A stretch of 64,000 bases of DNA. It comes from Leishmania mexicana MHOM/GT/2001/U1103. Lineage: Eukaryota > Euglenozoa > Kinetoplastea > Trypanosomatida > Trypanosomatidae. The stretch spans positions 248,001 through 312,000 of the forward strand of contig NC_018311.1 in the NCBI RefSeq assembly GCF_000234665.1. The letters are read 5' to 3'. Within the stretch, counting starts at the first letter, position 1; each line of letters begins with the position of its first letter. The notes beneath the pieces are model-generated. The model was not told the origin of the DNA and did not search any database. It saw nothing but the letters and a program-made list of their open reading frames with translations. The position numbers were made by a program, and so were the translations under genes. Below are positions 38,595-47,497 of the stretch, one piece after another.

Positions 38595-41500
38595 ATGCGC
38601 GCAACCGAGATGGAGGACCATCACGCCCCGGTGCCGCTGTCAGCGGCGACTAGCACCTCTCGCTCTTACGGCACGTACAGCTACGACGTTCACGAGTATG
38701 ACCGCATGCGGAAAGTGGACCTCGCCTCCTCGGTGCGCCAGCGCTTTCCCAGGCGCTCCGACACGGTGACCATGGGCGGCGAGCACTTCGGTGCGGGAAT
38801 ACAAGACTCGCTCGAGGACATCTTCGCCTGTGCCAACGAGGCAGCGCCGATGTACGAAAAGCTCGGCAAGGTAGAGGGCATCGCGAACACGCTGCACACG
38901 TCCCTGAAGAACGGCGTAGATGCGAGCACCGCGGAGGCGCGCCGCGCTTTCTTTGGCAAGAACGCACTGCCGGAGGAACCGCCGCTGACCTTCTGGGAGA
39001 TGTACAAGGCCTCCTGGGAGGACAGCATGATCCGCCTGCTGACGGTGGCGGCCATCGTGTCGCTCATCCTGGGCCTCACTGTGCCGGATCCCGGCCAGAC
39101 GGAGGTGAACTACAAGACGGGCTGGATCGAGGGCTTTGCCATCATCTGCTCTGTTATCATCGTGACCACCGTGACATCCGTTAACGACTATAACAAGGAG
39201 AGGAGGTTCCACAAGCTGACGGAGGAGAACTCCGCGCAGCCGGTTCGCGTGCGTCGCGGCGGAAAAGATGTCACGATCGATGTGACGGAGATCGTCGTGG
39301 GCGATATCGTGAACCTGTCGCCCGGGCTTGTGGTGCCTGTGGATGGGTTCTACGTGACGGGCATGAGTGTCGTGATCGACGAGAGCAGCGTGACGGGGGA
39401 GAATGACCCGAAGAGGAAGAGCGCGAACGCGCCGATCATCTTGACGGGGACTGTGGTGAACACTGCGGAGGATGCGTACATGCTTGCGTGTGCCGTGGGT
39501 GAGCGCTCGTTCGGCGGCAAGCTGCTGATGGAGTCGCGCGGCGCTGGTGCGCCTCGCCCGACGCCGCTGCAGGAGCGCCTGGACGAGCTTGCCGACCTCA
39601 TCGGTCGCATCGGTCTCGGCGCTGCGATCCTACTGTTCGCCTTGCTGTCCTTGATGGAGGCGGTCCGGATGCTGCAGCACAATCCGGGAGCCTCGTACCG
39701 CCACTTCCTCGACTACTTTCTTCTCTGCATCACCATCATCGTGGTGGCCGTGCCGGAGGGTCTTCCGCTGGCCGTGACGATCGCGCTTGCCTACTCTCAG
39801 AACAAGATGCACGACGACAACAACCAGGTGCGCCGCCTGCGCGCGTGCGAGACGATGGGGAGCGCGACACAGATTTGCAGCGACAAGACAGGCACGCTGA
39901 CGCAGAACCTGATGAGCGTGGTGCAGGGCTACGTTGGCATGCAGCACTTTTCCGTGAAGCGTCCTGGCGACTTGCCGGAGCCGGTGCCGCTGTCTGGCAT
40001 GTGCGCGACCTCGCTCCGCCAGCTCCGCGAGGGCATTGCGATCAACAGCTCGAGCGAGAAGGTTGTGAGCACGACGGACAAGGAGGGCCACACGGTTGCG
40101 CCGTACTGGCAGTGGGTGGCGGACAAGGGCAACAAGACGGACAACGCGCTGCTGGACTTTGTGGACCGCGTTGCGATGACGGAGGCGGAGGCGCGCGACA
40201 TGGGGTCGCGGCCGCACCAGCGGATCCGCGAGGCGAGCCGGCAGCGCGGGTTCACGATCTTCCCGTTCACGAGCGACCGGAAGCGGATGAGCGCTGTTGT
40301 GCGGCAGGAGGACGGGACGCTGGTGCACCACGTGAAGGGCGGGTCCGACCGTATCCTGCCGCTGTGCGACCGGTACGTGAACGAGGCGGGCGACGAGGTG
40401 CCCATGACGGACGAGGCGCGGGCGCGCATTGCGCAGCAGGTGAAGAAGCTGGCGGACATGGCGAACCGCACCATCGGTGTCGCGTACGCGGTGCTTGGCG
40501 GCACTGAGCTTCCCGAGGATGAGCCGACCGAGAGTTTGGTATGGCTGTCCCTACTGGGCATCCAGGACCCGCTGCGGCCGGAGGTGGCGGACGCCGTGAT
40601 GAAGTGCCAGGCGGCGGGGGTGACGGTGCGCATGTGCACAGGTGACAACATCGATACGGCGGTGGCCATCTCACGCCAGTGCGGCATCTTTAACCCCTAC
40701 TACGGCGACCTTGCGATGACTGGCCAGGACTTCCGCAATCTTGTGTACGACGCATACGGCGACGACGAGCGCATGGCGAAGTTCTGGCCGGTGCTGGACC
40801 ACATGACGGTGATGGCGCGCTCGCAGCCGCTGGACAAGCAGCTCCTTGTGCTGATGCTGATGACGCGCGGCGAGGTTGTCGCTGTGACTGGCGACGGCAC
40901 GAACGACGCGCCTGCGCTGCGCCTTGCGAACGTTGGGTTCGTGATGCGGAGCGGGACGGACATTGCGGTGAAGTCTGCGGACATTGTGCTGCTGGACGAC
41001 AACTTCCGCTCTGTGCAGCGCGCCGTTGTGTGGGGCCGGTGCGTGAACGACAACATCCGCAAGTTCCTGCAGCTGCAGTTGACGGTGAACTACGTGTCCG
41101 TGGCGCTGACGTTCATCGGGTCGCTCATGGCGGGCGGCCGTTCGTCGCCGCTGACGACGGTGCAGTTGCTGTGGGTGAACCTGATCATGGACACACTGGC
41201 CGCCTTGGCGCTTGCGACGGAGGAGCCGACCGAGGAGTGCCTGAGACGGCAGCCCATTCACCGCAAGGCGCCGCTGGTCTCGCGCCGCATGCACATGACC
41301 ATATTCACTGTAGCCGCTTACATGCTGGGTCTCACGCTAAGTCTGCAGGTGTACGGACACGCCTGGTTTAAGGCGGGCCCGGTCGACGGCGTTGAGCATC
41401 AGACAATCGTCTTCAACGTGTTTGTGTTCGGTGCCTTGTTCCAGATGTTCAACTGCCGCAAGCTGTACGATGAGCTGAACGTGCTGGAGGGCATATGGTG

Positions 41501-41954
41501 CCGCTCAGGACCCTTCATCGGCGTTGTCAGCTTCTGCTTCCTCTTTCAGGTTATCGCCGTGCAGACGTTCGGCGACTTCATGGAGGTCACCGCCCTTCGG
41601 TCGGAGGAGTGGCTTGCATGCGTGATCCTGGCCACCGGCGTGCTCTTCATCGGCTTCGTGGCTCGACTCATTCCTGTTTGCGAGCCGCAGTTTGAGAAGG
41701 CGTTCGACGGCAGCATGCTCGACGAGGACGCCAAGGCGATGCTGGCGAGACTCGACAACGCGGTCACCAAGGCGCAGGCGGCGACTGACGAGTACAAGGA
41801 GGGCATCTACCTTGAGAAGGCGCGCCGGCTTCGAGCGCGTGCCCTGTGGAGTGAGGCACGCCACCACCATCTCAACGTGAGCCGTATCGTCAAAGCGTTC
41901 CGCCGCCGAAGGGCGGAGAGGATTGAGGAGGGCAGTCTCTTGAGCGTCATGTAA
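38595..41954 (+). CDS. PMCA-like P-type Ca2+-ATPase, copy 2
   Basis: 1,119 residues. Same family and catalytic motifs as the copy at 31066: PEGLPLAVT, CSDKTGTLTQN, TGDNIDTAV, GDGTNDAPAL, and M6 WVNLIMDT. It has its own ~80-residue N-terminus (Ser/Tyr/Arg-rich, DVHEYDRMRKVDLASSVRQR) and its own M7-M10 loops and tail. Where copy 1 reads FNRSRGD after the TGDN motif, this copy reads FNPYYGD. The C-terminus is shorter in acidic residues but keeps a Trp and a basic helix (ALWSEARHHHLNVSRIVKAFRRRR). The start may be 38595 or the second ATG at 38610; both follow the acceptor candidate at 38352. Different termini suggest the two pumps differ in regulation or location while the catalytic core is homogenised. 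Confidence 0.96.
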   Translation: MRATEMEDHHAPVPLSAATSTSRSYGTYSYDVHEYDRMRKVDLASSVRQRFPRRSDTVTMGGEHFGAGIQDSLEDIFACANEAAPMYEKLGKVEGIANTLHTSLKNGVDASTAEARRAFFGKNALPEEPPLTFWEMYKASWEDSMIRLLTVAAIVSLILGLTVPDPGQTEVNYKTGWIEGFAIICSVIIVTTVTSVNDYNKERRFHKLTEENSAQPVRVRRGGKDVTIDVTEIVVGDIVNLSPGLVVPVDGFYVTGMSVVIDESSVTGENDPKRKSANAPIILTGTVVNTAEDAYMLACAVGERSFGGKLLMESRGAGAPRPTPLQERLDELADLIGRIGLGAAILLFALLSLMEAVRMLQHNPGASYRHFLDYFLLCITIIVVAVPEGLPLAVTIALAYSQNKMHDDNNQVRRLRACETMGSATQICSDKTGTLTQNLMSVVQGYVGMQHFSVKRPGDLPEPVPLSGMCATSLRQLREGIAINSSSEKVVSTTDKEGHTVAPYWQWVADKGNKTDNALLDFVDRVAMTEAEARDMGSRPHQRIREASRQRGFTIFPFTSDRKRMSAVVRQEDGTLVHHVKGGSDRILPLCDRYVNEAGDEVPMTDEARARIAQQVKKLADMANRTIGVAYAVLGGTELPEDEPTESLVWLSLLGIQDPLRPEVADAVMKCQAAGVTVRMCTGDNIDTAVAISRQCGIFNPYYGDLAMTGQDFRNLVYDAYGDDERMAKFWPVLDHMTVMARSQPLDKQLLVLMLMTRGEVVAVTGDGTNDAPALRLANVGFVMRSGTDIAVKSADIVLLDDNFRSVQRAVVWGRCVNDNIRKFLQLQLTVNYVSVALTFIGSLMAGGRSSPLTTVQLLWVNLIMDTLAALALATEEPTEECLRRQPIHRKAPLVSRRMHMTIFTVAAYMLGLTLSLQVYGHAWFKAGPVDGVEHQTIVFNVFVFGALFQMFNCRKLYDELNVLEGIWCRSGPFIGVVSFCFLFQVIAVQTFGDFMEVTALRSEEWLACVILATGVLFIGFVARLIPVCEPQFEKAFDGSMLDEDAKAMLARLDNAVTKAQAATDEYKEGIYLEKARRLRARALWSEARHHHLNVSRIVKAFRRRRAERIEEGSLLSVM
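38832..41299 (+). repeat. Near-identical block shared with 31231-33698 (Ca2+-ATPase copy 2)
   Basis: Partner of the block in copy 1. The divergent 12-base island is at 40691-40702; single differences are at 41079 and 41279. Two shorter shared islands follow at 41393-41473 and 41514-41587, separated by divergent sequence. Confidence 0.9.
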
Positions 41955-42499
41955 GTGCAGGCAAAGCGAGGGGACGGAGGGGGGAGGGAGAGGGCACAGG
42001 CGCGGCACGCGTGTGGCTCATGACGCCCTCCCCTTTCTCTCCCCAGCGACACCGTCGTTTCGCTTCCGTGACCGCCCCCCAGAGGAGGACTCTCTGTCCC
42101 ACTTTCCTCCTGTGCACACGCACACACACATCTATCTACACGTAAGCAGGCTCACCTGTCTATCCATTAGTGGCATCTTCAGCTCCGTGACACGCATCGT
42201 CGGTAGAAGTCTGCCTTTGGCAGAGAGGCATGCTTGACCACCGCGACAACCCTGCCAAGGCACTTGGCCTCCCGGGGCTTTCAGCGCCCCCAGCGCAGCA
42301 GGGGGTGAGAGAGTCACGGCGCTAGCGTCTCTTCGCCCGTGCGGCACGACACGGCACGCGAAGAAGTGTGTAGACCTCCTCCCTTCCCCAGTTCCAAAGG
42401 ACAAGGTTGTGGCGGCTTCGCCCTCGCATTTCCGCCACGACCTTACCCGGCGGATAAACCCCACGCGAGGCCGCACGCCCAAGGGTTTGCCTGGGTGCA
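41955..42499 (+). other. Spacer after Ca2+-ATPase copy 2, possibly the 5' part of the retroposon remnant
   Basis: No gene. 41955-42130 is an ordinary 3' UTR/spacer with C-rich and CA tracts. From about 42140 the composition changes: dinucleotide repeats vanish and the sequence looks like decayed coding DNA. I cannot place the upstream edge of the element. Confidence 0.4.
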
Positions 42500-43760
42500 C
42501 GGGAAGTTCCCCATCTGGTGCCAGACGGCGCCGCCCCCCCCCCCCCCCCGCCGCGTTTTACGGAGATCCCACGTCGCGGCCTTCGAACCGCCCAGGGTGG
42601 ACGGGCTCAGGATACCACCCCGCAACGCCCACTGGGTCCCGCCATCGACCTTGACGAGGTTTGCCGTGAGCGCGTCGAAGCCCTAGCGATGCACGGCAGG
42701 AAAGGGGCACCGCTGAACATCCACGGCCGGGGCGTCACCACCGGCCGCGCCGCCGCCGCATTGAAGGGGAGCGGGGTGGCGGGGCGCGTTTTTGGCCCTT
42801 GTGAAACTGCACATGCCGAGTGCTGGCCCTGCGGCCTGCCGCCCCTGTGGTGCTGACTGGCAACACGCGCAAGTTACTCGAGCGCATGATGTGGCGACGG
42901 CTTGACGGCCACGTGGGAAGACAAGTGCCGGCCACGCCGCCATCCCCCCTCTGGGGGGTGGGGCACTGGGCGCCGCGCAGGGCCGCGCGTTTCTTCAAGA
43001 CGAGGCGCGCACCCTTCGTTGCGCGACATCAGGGCCAGTTGCAGCACCCCGCAGCACGCGCGCACCTAAACGGGGATCCCTTCCGCCTCCATCTCAGTCT
43101 TGGCGTCCAGCCAGTGCGCGACACCGGCTGACACTTCGCGAGGGGGGGGGCCCTCGATGTGGCCACGCCTCGGGCTGCCGGGCTGGGGGCGGTCTGCCCG
43201 CGCGGGCGTCCTCCCTGGACGGAGGCAAAGCCAGCGGCGTTCAGACAGCGACCCTGCCGTTGTGTACGGGGCTCCCTTGCGCGCTGTGGGCGGATGGAGT
43301 AGTGCAGACGGGCACGAAACTGGGAGGGGCCGTGGCGCTTCGCCCGCATAATACGCCCGATGGCGCGGCCGCAGAGGGGCTGCGGCTGCCGCGCCGGGTT
43401 TGGCGTGATGGCGCTGGGGCTTGGCCTGCTGCGGGATGTGCGGCATCCGCCACACTCTACCCTGCGGGCCTTATGAGGCATCAACGCGGGTGACGCGATG
43501 GGGGCACCCCGAGCTGCACCACTGAGTCGTCCAGACTCTACCGAGGAGAGCCCCCACACCATCTTACGGGATGCAGCGGCTTGGGGCGACCGGGTGAGAC
43601 GCATGGCGCACCGGCGGAGCAGGGGGTTTCGGGGGGCCTGTGGCCTGGGGCCGCCCAGCCCTCCCCTGAGCCCGCCGGATGCAAGGCCCCGACCCGGCGA
43701 CCGGACGGCCGGTCCTCGAGGGCCAGGGCGTAGCCGCAGCGCAACAGAGGTGAGGTGGGC
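42500..43760 (+). mobile_element. Degenerate ingi/L1Tc-type non-LTR retroposon (DIRE-like remnant)
   Basis: GC-rich decayed coding sequence in several frames, all reading +. At about 42845-42910 one frame gives APVVLTGNTRKLLERMMWRR, resembling the reverse-transcriptase segment YRPVxLTxxxxKLxERxxxxR of ingi/L1Tc elements. At about 43280-43340 another frame gives ALWADGVVQTGTKLGGAVAL, resembling an RNase H start (LWTDGSV...GTKSGAA). At about 43538-43575 EESPHTILRDAAAW resembles the C-terminal segment after RNase H. Order and strand agree with one element, but spacing is much shorter than in an intact ~5-kb element, so there have been large deletions, and frames are broken by stops. A C16 run lies at 42534-42549. 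Edges are approximate. Leishmania genomes are known to carry only dead copies of this family. Identification is by eye. Confidence 0.55.
42534..42549 (+). repeat. C16 homopolymer
   Basis: Sixteen consecutive C inside the presumed retroposon remnant. Likely length-variable. Confidence 0.8.
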
Positions 43761-44299
43761 TGCAGGTGTGTATGTGCGTCTTGCTTGACGTGCTCGTAGT
43801 GGCTACGTGGACACGTCTGAAGGGGCGGGAGGGAGAGCAACCTCAAAGCAAGCAGCATTGGGCACTGCACCCGCGAGGCGTGGAGAGCTTCTTCACCGAT
43901 GGCGCCGCCTCGGCGTGCGCATGTGTGTGTGTGTGCTGCATGCCGTGCTCCTTCCGCTTTTATGTATATATATATACATACATATATAGACGTGTACGTA
44001 CGCACGTACGTGTGTGTGTGTCTGCGCTAATCTTTTCTTTGTAATCGTTGTCTGTGCTCCGTCTCTCCCGATAATTTCTTTTGGGGGGAAGGGGGGCACA
44101 GATGCCCACACACACATACACACCCTCAGCTCGTGATCACTCAGGGGACCAGTGGCGCACCCCCTGCCCCCCTCCCCTTCCCTTCCCCTTCCCCCACTCT
44201 GTGCGGGAGGAAACCAAGTAAACACCCACTACCTCTATCCCTGGCAAGCGCCAAACCCCTTCTGGTCGTTTCGGTGTTAAGTAGGAGCGATTTCGGAAA
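43761..44299 (+). other. Spacer between the retroposon remnant and the SIDER-like repeat
   Basis: No gene. TA/CATA-rich stretch at 43961-43990, CGTACGTACG-type alternating sequence near 43995-44012, TG repeat near 44011-44021, CA tract near 44105-44120, and CCCTT-rich tract 44160-44200. Ordinary Leishmania spacer composition returns here. Confidence 0.5.
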
Positions 44300-44650
44300 G
44301 TCATGGCGCGTCATCGCTGCGGATGTCGGTGGTCAGGCCCTGGATGACATGGCCTCGGAGCGACCTGCGACAGTGAGCCCGCTGGCACCATCCCCATAAA
44401 GGGAGAAAGTGTCGCTGTAAGTCGAGCGTATGACACCCCCGGCCACTACACTGCCCACTGGCGTGGAAAACCGGAGTGCTACCCCGAGAGGGATGCACCA
44501 GGTGAGGATTCGCATACTATGGGTTGCTGTGATTTGACCTTTGAGCCAGAGGCTGTGCTGCGATGACCGGGTCGGCCGCCTTGCTGTAACGCGTGTGTCC
44601 ATGGCTGCCTCACTCCACGCGATGTTGAGCCTGTGACAGACCCCAGTAGA
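44300..44650 (+). repeat. Probable SIDER (short interspersed degenerate retroposon)
   Basis: This stretch lacks microsatellites and is a unique-looking, moderately GC-rich sequence (e.g. GCGACCTGCGACAGTGAGCC, CACTGCCCACTGGCGTGG, GGGTCGGCCGCCTTGCTGT) that I recall as typical of Leishmania SIDER repeats. SIDERs are truncated relatives of ingi/L1Tc found in 3' UTRs, where some lower mRNA stability or translation. It lies about 0.5 kb downstream of a retroposon remnant. No database search was possible; edges are uncertain. Confidence 0.5.
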
Positions 44651-45934
44651 GCAGAGTGCAGCTCATGCTCTGTGGTGGAGAATGGACCCTCGTTGAACCC
44701 CCCTCCCTCCCTCCCCCAAAGAAGACCGACAAATACCTTCTCTGTCGAATGCGCACCTGTGCGTGTGCTGTAGCCCTCATGCACGTGTACGTGGGTGTCT
44801 GCGAAGGTGTCTGTGTGACGGTGCTCTTAGATATGGCCAGGGGCGTTGTGGCGCTCACCCTCGCCATTTCGTTTTCTTTTTTCAGCTCACCGGGTTCACA
44901 TTACCCTTCTCTCTCCCTCTCTCCCCCCTCTCTCTCCATCCATCTGCGGCCATTATGTCAAGCCGCGGCTTGGGCTGCGTGCGGCGAAGGGCGCAGCCGC
45001 GGCACACGCGCACCTCCCTTCCCCCCTCGTCGTGCTCGCGTTCTCAGGCACTCTTTATTTTATTTTATTGTTAAACCTGTTATCGTGAACTAGTCGCCTT
45101 CCCCTTCCCCTTCCCCTTCCCCCCCCGCCGCAGGCACACACACGCACACGCGCACACGTGCCCGCTCCTCCCTCACGTGTGCGTGCTCGTTGTGGTCTTT
45201 AGCTGCAGCCGTGTGTGAGGATGGCGGTGAGGCGACGCTTCGGGGTTGTCATGACCCTCCTCCTCCTCCTTGCGGGGAGGGCTGGGCGCATTTTTAGCGG
45301 CGGGTGCGGCCTGTGGGTGGGAGGGCGCGGTGCTCATGCTGTGGTGCATGAACGTATGGCACGCACACACGTGCCTGTGCGTGCGTGCGTGTGTGTGTCC
45401 GTTACATTGAAGAAGCGAGAAATAAACGCACCGGACAGCGATAACGCGAAGCGGCGTGACGTGGACGTGTGTAGGTGTGCCGGTGCGTGGCGCACCCGTC
45501 TCTGTGTGTGGGCGCTCTGGACGGGGCGGGAGGGGTGGTGGTGGTGGTGGATGGAGGAGATGCATCTTGAGGATGGGGGAGGTGTACGTCGACGCGTCAA
45601 TCGGTGTGCTCATGGACAACGAACGGTATCCTCCCGTGATCTTTGCCCTCGCCCCAACTCTCTCTCCTCCGCATCCTCCAGTCGCGTTGCCTCTGTCCTT
45701 TCCCAGACTCCCTCCACCTCTCGTTCAGGATGCGCGCGCCCACGTGTGCGTTCTGGTGTGCATCTCGGCGTCTCTGTGCGTCTGTCCTCTACCTCTGCAG
45801 AGGCTCTCTCATCCACCCTCTTCGAACTCCTCACCGCACTCTCCATCGAATTACCCCGTACACTTCTCTTGCGCGCATGTGGCCCCCCTTCCCCCACCCT
45901 TCCCAAAGGTGTACACGCGAATACGCACGCGCAC
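44651..45934 (+). other. Spacer and 5' flank of the next hypothetical gene
   Basis: No separate gene. CT-rich tracts at 44697-44718, 44905-44940 and 45641-45725, the CCCCTT repeat at 45097-45126, GTGC repeats near 45375-45398, and GGT repeat near 45534-45551. The reading frame of the next gene is open upstream to 45215 with in-frame ATGs (e.g. 45221, 45356), but these lie upstream of the pyrimidine tracts and likely acceptors (AG at about 45729 or 45907-45908). Confidence 0.5.
45097..45126 (+). repeat. CCCCTT hexamer repeat; G-quadruplex potential on the - strand
   Basis: C-runs of 2, 4, 4, 4 and 8 separated by TT. The complementary strand has G4 runs with 2-base loops. Confidence 0.6.
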
Positions 45935-47497
45935 ATGTTTCTCCGGATTCGCGGCAAGGGCGCCTGCCCAGAGAACTCGCAGGCGTTGGTGATGCACATT
46001 CGCGGCTTCCGGCACACGCACAGCCCGCCGCCCTCGGATTCCTACTACTCGGTGCTGCTCCTGCCACCGAGCTCTGAGTCCGCGTCGTCGGCCACGGATG
46101 CGGCAACAAGCACGGAAACAGTTGCCGCACGGCCCACACGAGTGATGCAGCCGTTTCGCTTTGCGCTCTTCCCAGTTGGCATTCAGGCGGCGGCGCTCAC
46201 GGCGGTGCAGGCGCAGTCTATCAAGCGGTCGCCGACAACGAACGCCTCTGCTGAGGCAAGCGCCGACGCAGCAGCAGCAACAGCAGCTGTGCCGCCGCTC
46301 TCGCCTCTGGAGACACTCGATAAGGGGGTTGCCTGCATACTGTGGAGGGAGACGTGGAACTTATACGACATTCTTTACGACGAGGTGCCGCTCCTGCCGT
46401 GGGTCGAGACGGCTGGCGATGAGGCGGCGGCGGCCTTGGTGGAGACAGTGGAGCGGGAGCTTCGCGCGCTCGCCTCGTGTGACGCAACGACGGCAGCGGC
46501 AACAGCGCTGCACTCGCTAGCGTCGTTGGCGGACAAGACGGACGACTTCAAGCTCGCCTCAGCTCGCATGGGCAACCGCCAAGTGGTGGTCTCCCCGCAC
46601 TACTACTCCTCTACCGCCCTGCCGAAGAATTCCTTTGGCGGCATTGGGATGCACTGTGCCACGGAATCAGTTGCGCCACAGTCGACAACGTCGCCCGTGT
46701 CGATGGAGGGACCTGTGGTGGTTCTAGACCTTGCCGACTTACCGATTGCGCAAGCCGGCGGCAAGGCGATGGTAAATATCGCCTGGTACACCGCGTTCGC
46801 CGCGATACAGTCAGATAGTGTGCTGCTCCACTGCCGTGCTGTCGTGGTGCGCCTTCCGTACACGTCGGTTCCGACGTATACGCAAGCTTGTAGTCACTGC
46901 GTCTCGTCGACCTCGTCTGCAGCAGCGGCGCCGACCATGGCGGACGCCTTCCGCGAAATGGTCGATTTCATTGGCGAGCACATGACCGCCGTTTATCAAG
47001 GGATGGTGCTGGCGTTGCGAGCCACATCGCCTGAGCTGGCAGTGAAGCACACGGCGGCACCACCAGTGGCGGTGGTTGGAAGCCCACTGCCGGCGCTCAG
47101 CGGTTGCCTGTGCTCTTTGTTTGGCATCTCTGCCTCACCGAACATCGATAAGTCCGATCATGTCAAGGTCGTTGTCGTCTACGGCGACCATCTCGGCACG
47201 GCGGCGGCGCCCAGCACTGGCACCAGTGGCGAGTACGATGCCGCCGAGGCCTGCAGCGCACACATATTGGCGCAATACAAGTCCATTGCTGAGGCCTGCA
47301 ACTGCCCGGTGACCTTCGAGACAGTGCGGGTTCCACTGAAGGCGTTACTCGACGGTGAGGAAGAGCCGTGGGACGAGTACACACTGCGGGAGAGAGGCCG
47401 GCTGAACTTCTGCCCGTGCTGTGGTGACTGCTGTGGCGACAACAAGGACCACTCCGACGGACGCGTACATGCTCACGTTCATGGAAATGGATGCTAG
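45935..47497 (+). CDS. Hypothetical protein with Cys/His-rich C-terminal tail
   Basis: 520 residues, not recognised. N-terminal ~60 residues (MFLRIRGKGACPENSQALVMHIRGF) look beta-rich. The middle (residues ~130-300) has conserved-looking segments such as VACILWRETWNLYDILYDEVPLLPW, interrupted by Ala/Thr/Ser inserts. PVVVLDLADLPIA and VKVVVVYGDHLG look like Rossmann-type strands, but no nucleotide-binding motif is clear. The tail carries CPCCGDCCGDN followed by HVHGNGC and several His/Asp residues, a likely metal-binding cluster. The ATG at 45935 is chosen because pyrimidine tracts and AGs (to 45908) lie between it and earlier in-frame ATGs. No function assigned. Confidence 0.75.
   Translation: MFLRIRGKGACPENSQALVMHIRGFRHTHSPPPSDSYYSVLLLPPSSESASSATDAATSTETVAARPTRVMQPFRFALFPVGIQAAALTAVQAQSIKRSPTTNASAEASADAAAATAAVPPLSPLETLDKGVACILWRETWNLYDILYDEVPLLPWVETAGDEAAAALVETVERELRALASCDATTAAATALHSLASLADKTDDFKLASARMGNRQVVVSPHYYSSTALPKNSFGGIGMHCATESVAPQSTTSPVSMEGPVVVLDLADLPIAQAGGKAMVNIAWYTAFAAIQSDSVLLHCRAVVVRLPYTSVPTYTQACSHCVSSTSSAAAAPTMADAFREMVDFIGEHMTAVYQGMVLALRATSPELAVKHTAAPPVAVVGSPLPALSGCLCSLFGISASPNIDKSDHVKVVVVYGDHLGTAAAPSTGTSGEYDAAEACSAHILAQYKSIAEACNCPVTFETVRVPLKALLDGEEEPWDEYTLRERGRLNFCPCCGDCCGDNKDHSDGRVHAHVHGNGC

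Noticed and set aside
42500..43788. Possible intact protein gene in the 42-44 kb gap
   Set aside because: RT-like, RNase H-like and downstream fragments lie in different frames with stops between them, so it is a decayed element and not a functional gene.
42530..43790. Horizontally acquired bacterial DNA in the 42-44 kb GC-rich block
   Set aside because: The recognisable fragments match non-LTR retroposon motifs known in trypanosomatids; nothing points to a bacterial gene.
45097..45126. Telomere-like repeat (CCCTAA type)
   Set aside because: The unit is CCCCTT, not CCCTAA, and is a short pyrimidine tract in an internal spacer.
45215..45934. N-terminal extension of the Cys/His-tail protein using upstream ATGs (45221, 45356 and others)
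   Set aside because: The region carries GTGC and GGT repeats and pyrimidine tracts with AGs downstream of those ATGs, so it is probably spacer and 5' UTR.
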